This document shows positions 25,501-32,738 of a stretch of 42,808 bases of DNA, in pieces; position 1 is the first letter of the stretch; the number at the start of each line of letters is the position of its first letter. Under the pieces are notes generated by a model. It worked only from the letters and a program-made list of their open reading frames with translations, made no database searches and was not told where the DNA came from. A program made the position numbers and the translations under genes. This DNA is from an uncultured Clostridia bacterium (GTDB lineage: Bacteria > Bacillota > Clostridia > Christensenellales > Aristaeellaceae): positions 1 through 42,808 of the forward strand of contig CAMJXZ010000001.1 of assembly GCA_946409855.1 (NCBI GenBank). Reading direction: 5' to 3'.

Positions 25501-25740
25501 AAAGTATTCCTTGACCGCTACCGGACGGTCCAGGTTTTCGTCCCACGCCGCGTAGGTGATCCCGAAGCCGCCCTTCCCGATGACCGCGCCCAGCTGGTAC
25601 TTGCCGTTCAAAAGGGTCCCTTCCTCCAGGACGGCCGGCGGCCGTTCCCCGCTCCCGTCAAACCCGCAGTGCGGACAGACCCCCTCTTCCTTCATTTCCC
25701 GCATGCAGCGGGAACAGTAATACTGTCCGTTGATTTCCAT
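22531..25740 (-). CDS. Zinc-ribbon Ser/Thr protein kinase with TM helix and LRR_5 ectodomain
   Basis: 1069 residues. Zinc ribbon at 9-25 (CSRCM...CPHCG). PknB-type kinase domain at about 43-325: glycine loop GKGGFG (55-60), Lys77 in VAVKEYF, HRDLKPEN (His188-Asp190), DFG (208-210), then the P+1 region RGYAPVEQYG typical of this bacterial group. Basic patch RWRRRMRRR, one TM helix at 334-356, then an extracytoplasmic region of roughly 20 LRR_5 units (VTLPESVRLLGDQAFYGC, VTLPLGVTRIGQGAFSAC) with irregular insertions, ending FYRWTPGPGQTREELW. The kinase residues are intact. A sensor kinase whose ectodomain binds a ligand is the likely architecture; substrates are unknown. It starts 19 bases after the HTH regulator gene, with AAAGGA upstream, and precedes the RNA-repair genes by 61 bases. 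Confidence 0.92.
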   Translation of the reverse strand: MEINGQYYCSRCMREMKEEGVCPHCGFDGSGERPPAVLEEGTLLNGKYQLGAVIGKGGFGITYAAWDENLDRPVAVKEYFPSDLVTRDTGVSDEVVCVEAQETVFLEGRLRFERESHLLASLSDIPNVVKVLDFFSENNTAYIVMEYIHGRPLDEWAAERKLQPAQTLSFLRPVMDALVLLHRQGVVHRDLKPENILVEEDGTARLIDFGAAMRTERHGETIILSRGYAPVEQYGKEYGRQGPWSDVYGLAAVIYELLTGEAPQESLLRARRDELKSPAALQVKLGRKQDAALMNALAVEPEKRTQSMEEFRAGLYLLPLPEQVRWRRRMRRRLLTAFCAALLVMTAVIANFVTGLPLGQGLLYSLRKDGFHIMRQWRGGDARRTLPGSVMGIPVTAVERDAFRGDETLEAVTLPESVRLLGDQAFYGCGGLREVHLNEELRTIGLNVFDGAREDLLIWGRRDGVQDAYAQAGGHRFADGGEMTFEETEGGLMLTGLQTEAEKLVIPSLVDGRPVVSIGKDVRIPSAAEIEFPDGLFIIPDQICANNKNLVRVRIGEKTEQIGKSAFLGCEKLSEITWGKGLRLIGDDAFAGTGLADVTLPLGVTRIGQGAFSACRNLERLWMPDSVRQIDEEIFFDCVALREIRLSEELTEIPQMAFEGCGMETLVLPQNLRRIGWGAFMESKLKYLVVPAQVEVLEGSIFYGCSGLQWVQFLCDGAKLGEHARAYTEFSDFPADFVIGGRKGTLSEWIAGESNIRFEDIDSWSDCFDLKGECAYMTKQADTVRVPWFNVADNCPVTCTWEVYLFDVREITLSGFQRQVHDTEFYECDELRKVYAPGALEEIGAYAFSCCPKLESVRTEGQIRSIDEWAFEGDRSLREIDLSGVYRIGRGAFFSCESLRDLTLSARLTGVEEFAFQECGMKGVEVPKSLTSISSDAFTLAPVQWIILSEGCREIEGYGLINCPALRFLVLPPGMRQVSSEAVSSSRRVDIWVYQPDMVIEELAFYRWTPGPGQTREELWRRNPPPVIHGYPGSTAEAYARENGFDFMEIDKTYEETVRMIRELADPAA

Positions 25741-25759
25741 ATCGGCCCTTTCCTTTGGG

Positions 25760-26533
25760 TCAGTCCGCCGCCCACAGTGTCTGCATGCCCTGTTCGGACA
25801 GCTTCCGGTCGATCTCCTTGGCGTCCGTCCGGTTGGCGATGCCGTTCATGATGTACATGTCCCGCTCATCCTTGACGGACAGGGCCGGGAGCTTTTCCAT
25901 TTTCAGCATGTTCTGCACCTCGGGCAGCTCCATGCCCAGCACCACGGCCATCCGGAGCAGCAGGTCCCTGGACGGAAAGCTCCTTTCCTCCACGATGTCC
26001 CGGAAATCACCGGGGGCGCACTGGGCGGCCTCCAGCAGTTCCCGGTCGCTCATGCCGCTCTTTTCCAGGTGGAAGGAGATCATGTCCCACAGATTTCCTT
26101 CTTCCTTCTGGTCGGGGTAGAGGGGCTTCTGCCCCTGCTCGGCCAGCACCTCGTCCATCGTTTCCAGGTCCAACCCGTTGGCCAGGCCGAAGATCAGGCA
26201 GATATCCCGCTTGTCCTTGGCCGACAGGGCGGCGCGGTGGGCGGTCTGCAGCATTTCCTGCGTCTCTTCCACATTCATGCCCAGCACAAAGGCGATGCGC
26301 AGCAGCAGGTCCTTTTCCGGGTGCTTGACCCCTTTCATGATGCCGTACACGTACGCCCTGCTGCAGCCGGCCAGGTCGGCCAGCGCCTCGTTGCTCATGC
26401 CGCCCATTCTGGGCAGGAGGATCTGCGGGAGCTTGCGCGACTGGCGGATGGCTTTCAGCATCTCCGACAGCGATTCCCCATGGTTCGCCCGTTCGATCAT
26501 CAGGATGGTCGTCTGTTTCTTTTCGTTGTTCAT
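25760..26533 (-). CDS. Duplicated XRE-type helix-turn-helix regulator
   Basis: 257 residues made of two similar units of about 95 residues (44-139 and 158-254). Unit 1 has a readable XRE helix-turn-helix (MSNEALADLAGCSRAYVYGIM) followed by LLLRIAFVLGMNVEE and ALSAKDKRDICLIFGLANG. Unit 2 repeats the second part closely (LLLRMAVVLGMELPE, ALSVKDERDMYIMNGIAN), but its helix-turn-helix (MSDRELLEAAQCAPGDFRDI) has drifted and may no longer bind DNA. Probably a cytoplasmic transcriptional regulator; targets unknown. GGGAGGGG precedes the ATG. The kinase-LRR gene follows after 19 bases, so the pair is likely an operon and the kinase could control the regulator (inference). The gap to the RCC1 gene (26534-26597) has no clear promoter. 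Confidence 0.8.
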   Translation of the reverse strand: MNNEKKQTTILMIERANHGESLSEMLKAIRQSRKLPQILLPRMGGMSNEALADLAGCSRAYVYGIMKGVKHPEKDLLLRIAFVLGMNVEETQEMLQTAHRAALSAKDKRDICLIFGLANGLDLETMDEVLAEQGQKPLYPDQKEEGNLWDMISFHLEKSGMSDRELLEAAQCAPGDFRDIVEERSFPSRDLLLRMAVVLGMELPEVQNMLKMEKLPALSVKDERDMYIMNGIANRTDAKEIDRKLSEQGMQTLWAAD

Positions 26534-26597
26534 GCTGCCCCTCCCGGCCTTGTCCGCCTTCTCCGTCTGAAAATATTCCCGAATCGTTCCGGTGATC

Positions 26598-28958
26598 TTA
26601 TTGATGGGTATACCGCTCCGTCCTCACGTCGTACTGCCAGACATGCCCGTCGTACCGGATGAGCACGCTGCCTTCCCGGTCGACCTGAAGATCCAGCAGG
26701 CGGACGGTGTTTCCCGCGTCATCCGTCACATCGACCACATAGCTGCCATAGTGCAGACGGCTGCTCTGCTGTTCGTCCGCCCGCATGGAAAAACCGGTAT
26801 ACAGGGGGATATCCGCGGCTTCCGGATCATCCGGCGAAAACACCCGGACTTCCTTCCATCGACCGTTCACCTGCTCCTGCAGGCGGATCACGCCCGCTTC
26901 ATACAGGTAACGGACGGCGGGCGTCTGCGTCCAGTCCAGATACGTGCAGGAACCGTCCGCGAAGAACGCGGTATTGGTGACAGCGTTCCCGTCGTTCATC
27001 TGAATCACATTGATGAACGACACGCTGCCATCTTTTTCCCGGTTCACGGAGAACACGGTGCCTTCCCAGCCGTTGATGTCCATGAAGCCGCCGTTGTTCA
27101 CGCCGTAGCTGGTGCTGCCTTCCTTGCTCTCCCAGACCACGAAGCCCCGGGGCCAGCCGGTATCGGTGGCCGCGCCGTAGAAATAATTATCCCAGACAAA
27201 GTGCCAGTTGGGGCTGTAGGTGGCCATATCGCCCAGGTTGACGAATTCCTTGGGCACATCGCACTGGCCGTATTCGTTGCCGCCGGTGGCCAGGACGGTG
27301 CCGTCCGCGAACAGCCCCAGCGTATGATAGGCGCCGGCCGCGACGGCGGTCACGCCCCGCCAGTTTTCCGTATTGATTTCGCCGTACTCATTTTTCCCCA
27401 TGGCGGTCACCGTGCCGTCCGCGTGCAGATAGACGCAGTGGTAGGTGCCGCAGGCGATGCCGCAGATATCCCGCAGGCCGTCCACGCTGATCTGGCCGTT
27501 GTTCGAGCGGCCGGCGGCGATGACGGTCCCGTCCGGATGAAGGCCCAGGGTGTTGAAATCCCCCGCGGCCATTCTGATCACATCGCTCCAGCCGGTCAGC
27601 TCGCGGCTGCCGTAGTCGTTGGCGCCGAAGGTACAGAAGGTGCCGTCCTTCATGCGCGCCGCGCTGAACAGGTACCCCGCGCAGATTTCCGCGACGCCGG
27701 ACAGGCCATCGATGTCCGCCTGTCCATAGTTGTTCAGTCCGGCGGCGTGCACCACCCCGTCGGCGTCCAGGCCCAGGGTAAAGTGGCCGCCCGCGGCGAT
27801 GGCGACGATGTTCTTCCAGTCCTGCACGTCGCACTGGCCGTCGCCGTTCTCCCCGGCCGCGACCACGGTGCCGTCCGCCCGGAGGCCCACCGAAAACCAG
27901 CTGCCGCCGGCGACGGCGACGATGTCCGTCCAGCCTTCCACGTCGCACTGGCCGGAATTGTTGCGGCCAAAGGCGCGGACGGTCCCGTCCTCCATAAGCA
28001 GCAGCGTATGGAAGCCGCCACCGTCCAGGGCGATGACCTTTTTATCGCTTCTGGGAAACGACGCCAGCAGCGCTTCCCGGCTGGGACGCAGATATGCCGG
28101 GATTTCGCAGGCGCCGTACAGGTCCGAGCTGCTCGCCGTCAGCACCGTACCGTCCGCGCGCAGGCCGACGCTGTGGCAATAACCCACGCCGACGGCTATC
28201 ACGCCCGTCCACTCGTCCACCTCGGTCATGCCGTATTTGTCTCTTCCCAGGCCGGTGACCGTGCCGTTTTTGTGCAGAATCAGGCCGCACATATCATTAT
28301 TGGCGATGTCGACGGCATCCGTGACGCCTTCAACAAGGCGCTGGTTGATCCCTGTGATCACGCTGCTCCCGTTTTCCAGAAGCCCGATCAGGGCGCTTTG
28401 GCCGGAAATCTTCTCAACGCCCTGCCATTCCTCCGCGCCCCCTGTTTGATACCCGCGGGATCCGCGCACCGTTCCGTCCTTCATCAGGGCAGCCCAGCCT
28501 CCGGAAGAAGCATGGATCGCCCGCACGCCGGTCAGGCTGCCCGGCCCGGCTTCCGGCTTCAGGCGCCCCGCCGAGTGCACATTGCCCGCCGCGTCCAGGC
28601 CGAAGGTCTGCGCGTCCATGCAGGCGACCTGGACGATGTTTTTCCAGTCCGCCACATCGCACTGGCCGTATTCGTTATCCCCGGCCGCGACCACCGTGCC
28701 GTCCGCCTTCAGCCCGACGCTGTGGCTCATGCCCGACGCGATCCCCACAATGTCCCGCCAGGAGGACACGTCCAGCTGGCCGTACGCGTTTTCGCCCGCG
28801 GCGGCGACGGTGCCGTCCTCCAAAAGGATCAGCGTATGCAGACTTGCGACAGAGATCGCCTTCGCCATCGGCTGCGCCGCCTCCTCCGCGGAAACTGAGG
28901 GGGACAGAACCGTCAAAAGCAGCATCAGCGCGGTCAGTATCACAGTAATCCGTTTCAT
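26598..28958 (-). CDS. Secreted RCC1/ATS1-repeat protein, two seven-bladed propellers
   Basis: 786 residues from the ATG at 28958; the in-frame ATG at 28964 is only 3 bases from AAGGAG, while 28958 has good spacing. The signal peptide is MKRITVILTALMLLLTVLS with cleavage near VSAEEA. Fourteen RCC1-like units can be counted to about residue 505, with consensus AGxxHTxGLxADGTVxAxGxNxYGQCDVxxW. A linker of about 15 residues (RPSREALLASFPRSDKK) follows unit 7, so the natural reading is two seven-bladed beta-propellers. The last 280 residues (YSPNWHFVWDNYFYGAATDTGW, then beta-rich segments to VWQYDVRTERYTHQ) are a separate domain not recognised. No sortase motif or TM anchor. Probably a secreted binding protein. 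It has its own promoter (29007-29035). Confidence 0.88.
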   Translation of the reverse strand: MKRITVILTALMLLLTVLSPSVSAEEAAQPMAKAISVASLHTLILLEDGTVAAAGENAYGQLDVSSWRDIVGIASGMSHSVGLKADGTVVAAGDNEYGQCDVADWKNIVQVACMDAQTFGLDAAGNVHSAGRLKPEAGPGSLTGVRAIHASSGGWAALMKDGTVRGSRGYQTGGAEEWQGVEKISGQSALIGLLENGSSVITGINQRLVEGVTDAVDIANNDMCGLILHKNGTVTGLGRDKYGMTEVDEWTGVIAVGVGYCHSVGLRADGTVLTASSSDLYGACEIPAYLRPSREALLASFPRSDKKVIALDGGGFHTLLLMEDGTVRAFGRNNSGQCDVEGWTDIVAVAGGSWFSVGLRADGTVVAAGENGDGQCDVQDWKNIVAIAAGGHFTLGLDADGVVHAAGLNNYGQADIDGLSGVAEICAGYLFSAARMKDGTFCTFGANDYGSRELTGWSDVIRMAAGDFNTLGLHPDGTVIAAGRSNNGQISVDGLRDICGIACGTYHCVYLHADGTVTAMGKNEYGEINTENWRGVTAVAAGAYHTLGLFADGTVLATGGNEYGQCDVPKEFVNLGDMATYSPNWHFVWDNYFYGAATDTGWPRGFVVWESKEGSTSYGVNNGGFMDINGWEGTVFSVNREKDGSVSFINVIQMNDGNAVTNTAFFADGSCTYLDWTQTPAVRYLYEAGVIRLQEQVNGRWKEVRVFSPDDPEAADIPLYTGFSMRADEQQSSRLHYGSYVVDVTDDAGNTVRLLDLQVDREGSVLIRYDGHVWQYDVRTERYTHQ

Positions 28959-29006
28959 GGTCATTCTCCTTGATGATACGGGACATTTTTATTTGAACCC
29001 GTTTTC

Positions 29007-29035
29007 ATTATAACGGCACTCGCGCGCGGAATCAA
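29007..29035 (-). promoter_or_regulatory. Sigma-70-type promoter of the RCC1 gene
   Basis: On the minus strand, TTGATT (29035-29030) and a perfect TATAAT (29012-29007) are separated by 17 bp, about 50 bases before the start codon. The -35 overlaps the stop codon of the upstream gene. No palindrome of the Hsp70-operon type is present. Confidence 0.75.
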
Positions 29036-29883
29036 GCGGGCATTTTACCGATATTCCGGATATATTCGCCCTTGCGGACCAGCGTCCCGGTTTTTGTCCG
29101 GACGATGGCCGGGCAGCGCAGCTCGTCGTGATAATCCTCGTTCTCGATATTGAACAGGGTTTTCTTTTCCTCGGAATACGGCACGGGCGTCAGGCCATGC
29201 TGCCGCAGCAGCAGCTCCGCCATGGTCAGGCTGTAGCTGATTTCCGCCACGTCCGGCCGGTCCACCTTCGCTTCAAACAGGGAGGCGTACAGCTTCACCA
29301 GCTCGTCCTCGCACAGGTTGGCGCCGTCCAGCTGCTGGCCGCGGAACATGGCGCAGACGGCCTGGCTGTCGTTCATCAGCCTGGAGAGCTGCTTTTCCTG
29401 GCGCAGCCTGGCCCTGTCCAGATCCAGCGTGAGTTCGGCTGTTATCTGAACCTTTTCCGGCTTGTCCGCCCCGTTCTTTCTGATCAGCCCGTACACCGCC
29501 TGGCCCAGGATCAGCAGCGCGGCCAGCAGCACCCACAGCCACTGCCACTGCATGCCTCCGCCGGCGTTTTCGGCCGGGACCGGCCGCCCCGAAAGGGCGC
29601 TGATGAAGGTAAAGACGATCGCGGCGACGGACAGCGCGGCGGTGATGACCGGGCTTAACAGGATCTGATCCGGCCGGATCCTCTTCCTGCCGGGCACTTC
29701 CGCAAGTGGCGCCCGCACGGCGGCCTGCACATCGTCCATCAGGTCCAGCGCCTCGCCCTGGCGCTGCACCAGCATGCCCAGCACGCGCTTTTGCATCGTG
29801 TCCTCCAGCGTGCCGATGGCTTTGACGCCGGACTGTTTCACGTATTCCTTCAGTTCGTTTTTGCCCTTCTGCAGATACATCAT
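29032..29883 (-). CDS. Membrane protein of the Hsp70 module, possible GrpE-like end
   Basis: 283 residues from the ATG at 29883 (AGAAAGGA 8 bases upstream; the ATG at 29892 is too close to that site). A helical N-terminus (KGKNELKEYVKQSGVKAIGTLEDTM) leads to two TM helices: LLSPVITAALSVAAIVFTFISAL near 100 and WQWLWVLLAALLILGQAVYGL near 140. A long helical soluble part follows (LTLDLDRARLRQEKQLSRLMNDSQAVC), then a compact beta-rich end (TPVPYSEEKKTLF, LRCPAIVRTKTGTLVRKGEYIR). A coiled helix plus small beta end next to an Hsp70 gene recalls GrpE-type exchange factors, but similarity is weak and this is inference. It follows the 144-residue gene and carries its own palindromic promoter (copy 2). 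Confidence 0.65.
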   Translation of the reverse strand: MMYLQKGKNELKEYVKQSGVKAIGTLEDTMQKRVLGMLVQRQGEALDLMDDVQAAVRAPLAEVPGRKRIRPDQILLSPVITAALSVAAIVFTFISALSGRPVPAENAGGGMQWQWLWVLLAALLILGQAVYGLIRKNGADKPEKVQITAELTLDLDRARLRQEKQLSRLMNDSQAVCAMFRGQQLDGANLCEDELVKLYASLFEAKVDRPDVAEISYSLTMAELLLRQHGLTPVPYSEEKKTLFNIENEDYHDELRCPAIVRTKTGTLVRKGEYIRNIGKMPA

Positions 29884-29937
29884 CGTTCCCATCCTTTCTC
29901 TTTCCGGTCCGCTTCCCCTTCTCCCGGGGACAGGTTC

Positions 29938-29980
29938 AGCTTATCACGTTCCCGCCTTCTCCCGTCTACTCCGGGTAGAC
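29938..29980 (-). promoter_or_regulatory. Palindromic promoter, copy 2 (inside the Hsp70 operon)
   Basis: On the minus strand, GTCTACCCGGAGTAGAC (29980-29964) overlaps TAGACG (29968-29963); TAAGCT (29943-29938) follows after 19 bp. The palindrome includes the last codons and stop of the 144-residue gene. About 50 bases of leader precede the next start codon. Confidence 0.6.
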
Positions 29981-30400
29981 GGCCGCTTTCCGCCCGGCCG
30001 GGCGCATATCCTCCGAAAGCTCCCGGCGGAGGAAGCGGGCGGTCCTGCGCAGGAGCCGCGCCTGCCGCAGCATGCCGTACAGGGCCAGGAACGCCAGCCC
30101 CCACTGAAGCAGCAGCCCGAAGGCCAGCGCCCCGCCCGTCCCGCGCTTTTTTCCGGGCCGGATCACAGCAAGGACCCGATCCTCCCCGGCGGCGGTAAAC
30201 CAGACCATCGCGGTTCTGCCCGCCAGATGACAAGCGTCCAGATCATTGCCCCTGTCCTCCCCCTGCACGACATAGGTCCCGTCCGCCGTCCGCAGGAGCT
30301 CGCACCTGAGTTCTTCTTCATCGCTCCAGTAATCCGCAAGCCGGTGCGCCAGCTGCCGGACGTTTTTCCCGGTGCGAAGACAAACGGTTTTTTCCTTCAT
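29966..30400 (-). CDS. Small membrane protein of the Hsp70 module
   Basis: 144 residues. The first 80 are soluble and mixed (GKNVRQLAHRLADYWSDEEEL, DGTYVVQGEDRGNDLDA, RTAMVWFTAAGEDRVLAVIRPG). A hydrophobic segment LAFGLLLQWGLAFLALYGML near 92-112 follows, then a very basic tail (RQARLLRRTARFLRRELSEDMRP). This suits one TM helix with a cytoplasmic Arg-rich end. No family recognised. It starts 25 bases after the Hsp70-like gene and its stop codon lies within the copy-2 palindrome. Probably a partner of the Hsp70-like protein, by position only. Confidence 0.65.
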   Translation of the reverse strand: MKEKTVCLRTGKNVRQLAHRLADYWSDEEELRCELLRTADGTYVVQGEDRGNDLDACHLAGRTAMVWFTAAGEDRVLAVIRPGKKRGTGGALAFGLLLQWGLAFLALYGMLRQARLLRRTARFLRRELSEDMRPAGRKAAVYPE

Positions 30401-30425
30401 GGCCGGTCTCCGCTTCCCGCTCGGA

Positions 30426-32363
30426 TCAGGCCACCATGGCCTGTTCCACGCCGTCGGCCGCTTCGGAAATGGCCGTATCGACGCATTCGCTGACCTGGTC
30501 CACCAGGTCCCGGACCATGCCGGCGTCGTCCATCATGCCCTGGCAGATGCCCGCGCTGATCTTCCGGCGGTTTTCCTGGGACAGGATGGAATCCGCGGGG
30601 ATCATCCGGCGCATCCAGCCGGGAATGGTCATTTTCATGATCAGGTTTCTCGCGGTATCCTTGCCCACCCAGGCTGCCAGCGCGCCCAGCAGCGCGCCCA
30701 GGATGATGCCCAGCGGGCCGGTGGCCAGCAGCGCGACGCCCGCGCCGCCGCAGATCATGGACGTGACCACGATCAGCACGACGGAAACGATGCCCTGAAT
30801 CATCCTGATGAAATCGATCGAGATGGGCGTCTGCGCGTTCCCTTCCGGCTGGATGTTCAGCTGCCAGTCATGGATGGAAAAATCCACATGGTGCCTGCGG
30901 CTGATCTCGCACAGATCCTTCTGGACGTCCAGGATGACCTGCTCGCTCCAGGGCTCCACCTGCTCCCGGACGGCCTCCTGCAGGGTGCCGGAATGCATGA
31001 ACTGGTTCATCCGGTGAGCGGCGCTCTCCTCAAACTCGCTGAGCGTGCCCACCTGCCCGTCCCGCCAGGCCTGGAAGCAGGGCTTCACGCAATGGGTCAG
31101 GATGGCGTCCGTCATGGGCTGGCTGATGCTTTCGACCAGCTGCGGCACGGCGGAGCCGACGATGTTTTCCACCGCGTCGCTTTCCACATACGCCTTGATG
31201 TCCTCAATGCAGGCCGTCATGTTTTCATCCACGCTGCCCACAAACACCAGCCCGCGGGAAATATCGTACTCGGGGCTGTCGCTGACGATGACCCGGGAAG
31301 TGCGGAACTGGCTGCGGCACAGTTCCTGGAAAAAGTGCATCCGGGACGGGCCGCCGGTCAGGACCACCAGATCGGGCACCTGCTGCTTTTTCGTCTGTTC
31401 GTAGACGGACACCAGGCTGTCCCGCAGCCGGTCCTCAAACGACTGGCCGTCCAGAAGGGGATGCGGCCTGGTGATCAGCCAGTTCTCCACGATTTCAGGG
31501 GAGAGGGTGAGCTTCACCTGGTATACCCTGCCGTTTCCAAAGAGCTTGACCGTCTTTTCCAAAGTGCGGTTTTCCGAAAGGAACAGGTCCTCGTTTCGGA
31601 AGTAATCCTCCTTCATATCACGCACCGCCAGCATCAGCCGGCTCTTCTTGCTGTCCGAGCCCTCGATCAGCGCCCGGATTTCCCGGGTCTGTTCCGGGGC
31701 CGCCGCTTCCTGCATTTCCAGGGAATGCAGCACGATCATCTCGTCCATCAGCCCGCCGCCCAGCAGCACGTTGCCCATGGTGGAAACGGCGTACTCGTTC
31801 CCGTCCTTCACGTAGGCGAAGTCCAGCGTGGAGGAACCGATGTCGATGATCAGCACCGTCTGCTCCGCCAGGTCCGGATCAATGGCGTTTTCCGTGCTGT
31901 GCAGGGCGTTTTCAAACGCCGCGCGGGATTCGGAAACGATTTTCACGTTTTTGAGGCCCGCCTCCGTCATCAGCCCCCGGTAACGCTCCCTGTCCGCTTC
32001 CTTCCAGCCGGCAGGGCAGCCCACGATAAAGCAGGCGTTTTCGGGGTCGTCCACATAAGCCCCCACGTCCTCGTTCTTCCTCAGTTCGCACAGCACGCCC
32101 CGGACAAAGTCCCGGATGACCCGGTCCGTTTCCGGGCTGCCCGAAAGGAAACGGCGCTTGAAGCAGACGTGCACATCCTCGGCGTTTTCCTGGTTTTCCC
32201 GGACCGCGTGGCCCACGATCGTATTGCCCGCGAGCTTCGCTTCGGCGCTCAGGAAACTCCCGCGCCCGCTGACGGGCACCACGTTGACCATGCCGGTGCT
32301 GCCGTCCTTCGTCCAGTGAACACAGCTTTCCCCATCGCCCAGATCAAAACCGAAATACATCAT
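30426..32363 (-). CDS. Membrane-anchored Hsp70/DnaK-like ATPase
   Basis: 645 residues from the ATG at 32363 (AAAGGAGA with good spacing; an ATG at 32369 is too close and the frame opens only further upstream at 32465). Actin-fold ATPase motifs are present: phosphate 1 YFGFDLGDGESCVHW, phosphate 2 VLIIDIGSSTLDFAYV, adenosine motif LVVLTGGPSRMHF. The usual Hsp70 substrate-binding domain is not recognisable. Instead, after about residue 400 there is a helical region (CIEDIKAYVESDAVENIVG) and a Gly-rich hydrophobic stretch (SVVLIVVTSMICGGAGVALL, GPLGIILGALLGALAAWVG) that should span or insert in the membrane. Mobile Gly-rich helices of this kind occur in membrane-remodelling or pore proteins; function is unknown. 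First gene of a three-gene operon with a palindromic promoter (copy 3). Confidence 0.85.
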   Translation of the reverse strand: MMYFGFDLGDGESCVHWTKDGSTGMVNVVPVSGRGSFLSAEAKLAGNTIVGHAVRENQENAEDVHVCFKRRFLSGSPETDRVIRDFVRGVLCELRKNEDVGAYVDDPENACFIVGCPAGWKEADRERYRGLMTEAGLKNVKIVSESRAAFENALHSTENAIDPDLAEQTVLIIDIGSSTLDFAYVKDGNEYAVSTMGNVLLGGGLMDEMIVLHSLEMQEAAAPEQTREIRALIEGSDSKKSRLMLAVRDMKEDYFRNEDLFLSENRTLEKTVKLFGNGRVYQVKLTLSPEIVENWLITRPHPLLDGQSFEDRLRDSLVSVYEQTKKQQVPDLVVLTGGPSRMHFFQELCRSQFRTSRVIVSDSPEYDISRGLVFVGSVDENMTACIEDIKAYVESDAVENIVGSAVPQLVESISQPMTDAILTHCVKPCFQAWRDGQVGTLSEFEESAAHRMNQFMHSGTLQEAVREQVEPWSEQVILDVQKDLCEISRRHHVDFSIHDWQLNIQPEGNAQTPISIDFIRMIQGIVSVVLIVVTSMICGGAGVALLATGPLGIILGALLGALAAWVGKDTARNLIMKMTIPGWMRRMIPADSILSQENRRKISAGICQGMMDDAGMVRDLVDQVSECVDTAISEAADGVEQAMVA

Positions 32364-32455
32364 GTTCATTCTCCTTTCAAAGCCCGGCACCGCCGGTTTC
32401 TCCTCCGGTACGCCGCGGCGGCTTCCCGCCGGCCGCGTTTCTTTACTGCGTGTAC

Positions 32456-32498
32456 AGCCTACCACAGGACCGCCCGCGCCTGTCTACTCACAGTAGAT
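32456..32498 (-). promoter_or_regulatory. Palindromic promoter, copy 3 (Hsp70 operon)
   Basis: On the minus strand, ATCTACTGTGAGTAGAC (32498-32482, one mismatch in the outer base) overlaps TAGACA (32486-32481). TAGGCT (32461-32456) follows after 19 bp, with a leader of about 90 bases to the start codon. Layout is the same as in copies 1 and 2. Confidence 0.65.
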
Positions 32499-32612
32499 GG
32501 ATTGATCCGAACGGTTTTCGGGTCCGCCAAAGCCCGGCCGGAAGACGCCGCGAAAGGACGCGGGCCGGGGACGGCTTTCTGCCGCTTCCGGCGGAAAAAG
32601 CGGCCGCTCCCA

Positions 32613-32635
32613 ATAAAAAAAGCGGTCCGCCGCTT
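32613..32635 (-). terminator. Minus-strand intrinsic terminator upstream of the Hsp70 promoter
   Basis: AAGCGG-CGGA-CCGCTT followed by TTTTTATT on the minus strand (stem 32635-32630 and 32625-32620). It would stop leftward transcription entering from the maturase side and so insulate the palindromic promoter. Confidence 0.5.
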
Positions 32636-32671
32636 CCTGCCGTACCCGGGAGACGCTCCCAGAGAAAAGGA

Positions 32672-32700
32672 TGGACTTTCCGCTTTGTTTTTGCTATGAT
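32672..32700 (+). promoter_or_regulatory. Promoter of the sulfatase-maturase gene
   Basis: TGGACT (32672-32677) and TATGAT (32695-32700) are separated by 17 bp, giving a leader of about 30 bases before the ATG at 32739. Confidence 0.6.
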
Positions 32701-32738
32701 GCCTGATGAGACAACCGTTGTGGAAGGGATGAAAAGAT

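Larger units (their letters stand above)
32364..32738. other. Divergent intergenic region between the Hsp70 operon and the sulfatase maturase
   Basis: No gene is visible in these 375 bases. The region holds the palindromic promoter of the Hsp70 operon (32456-32498), a minus-strand terminator (32613-32635) and the maturase promoter (32672-32700). The palindrome AGCGGCCGCT lies at 32599-32608 next to the terminator. The sequence between 32500 and 32600 is G+C-rich with no recognised element. Confidence 0.6.
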
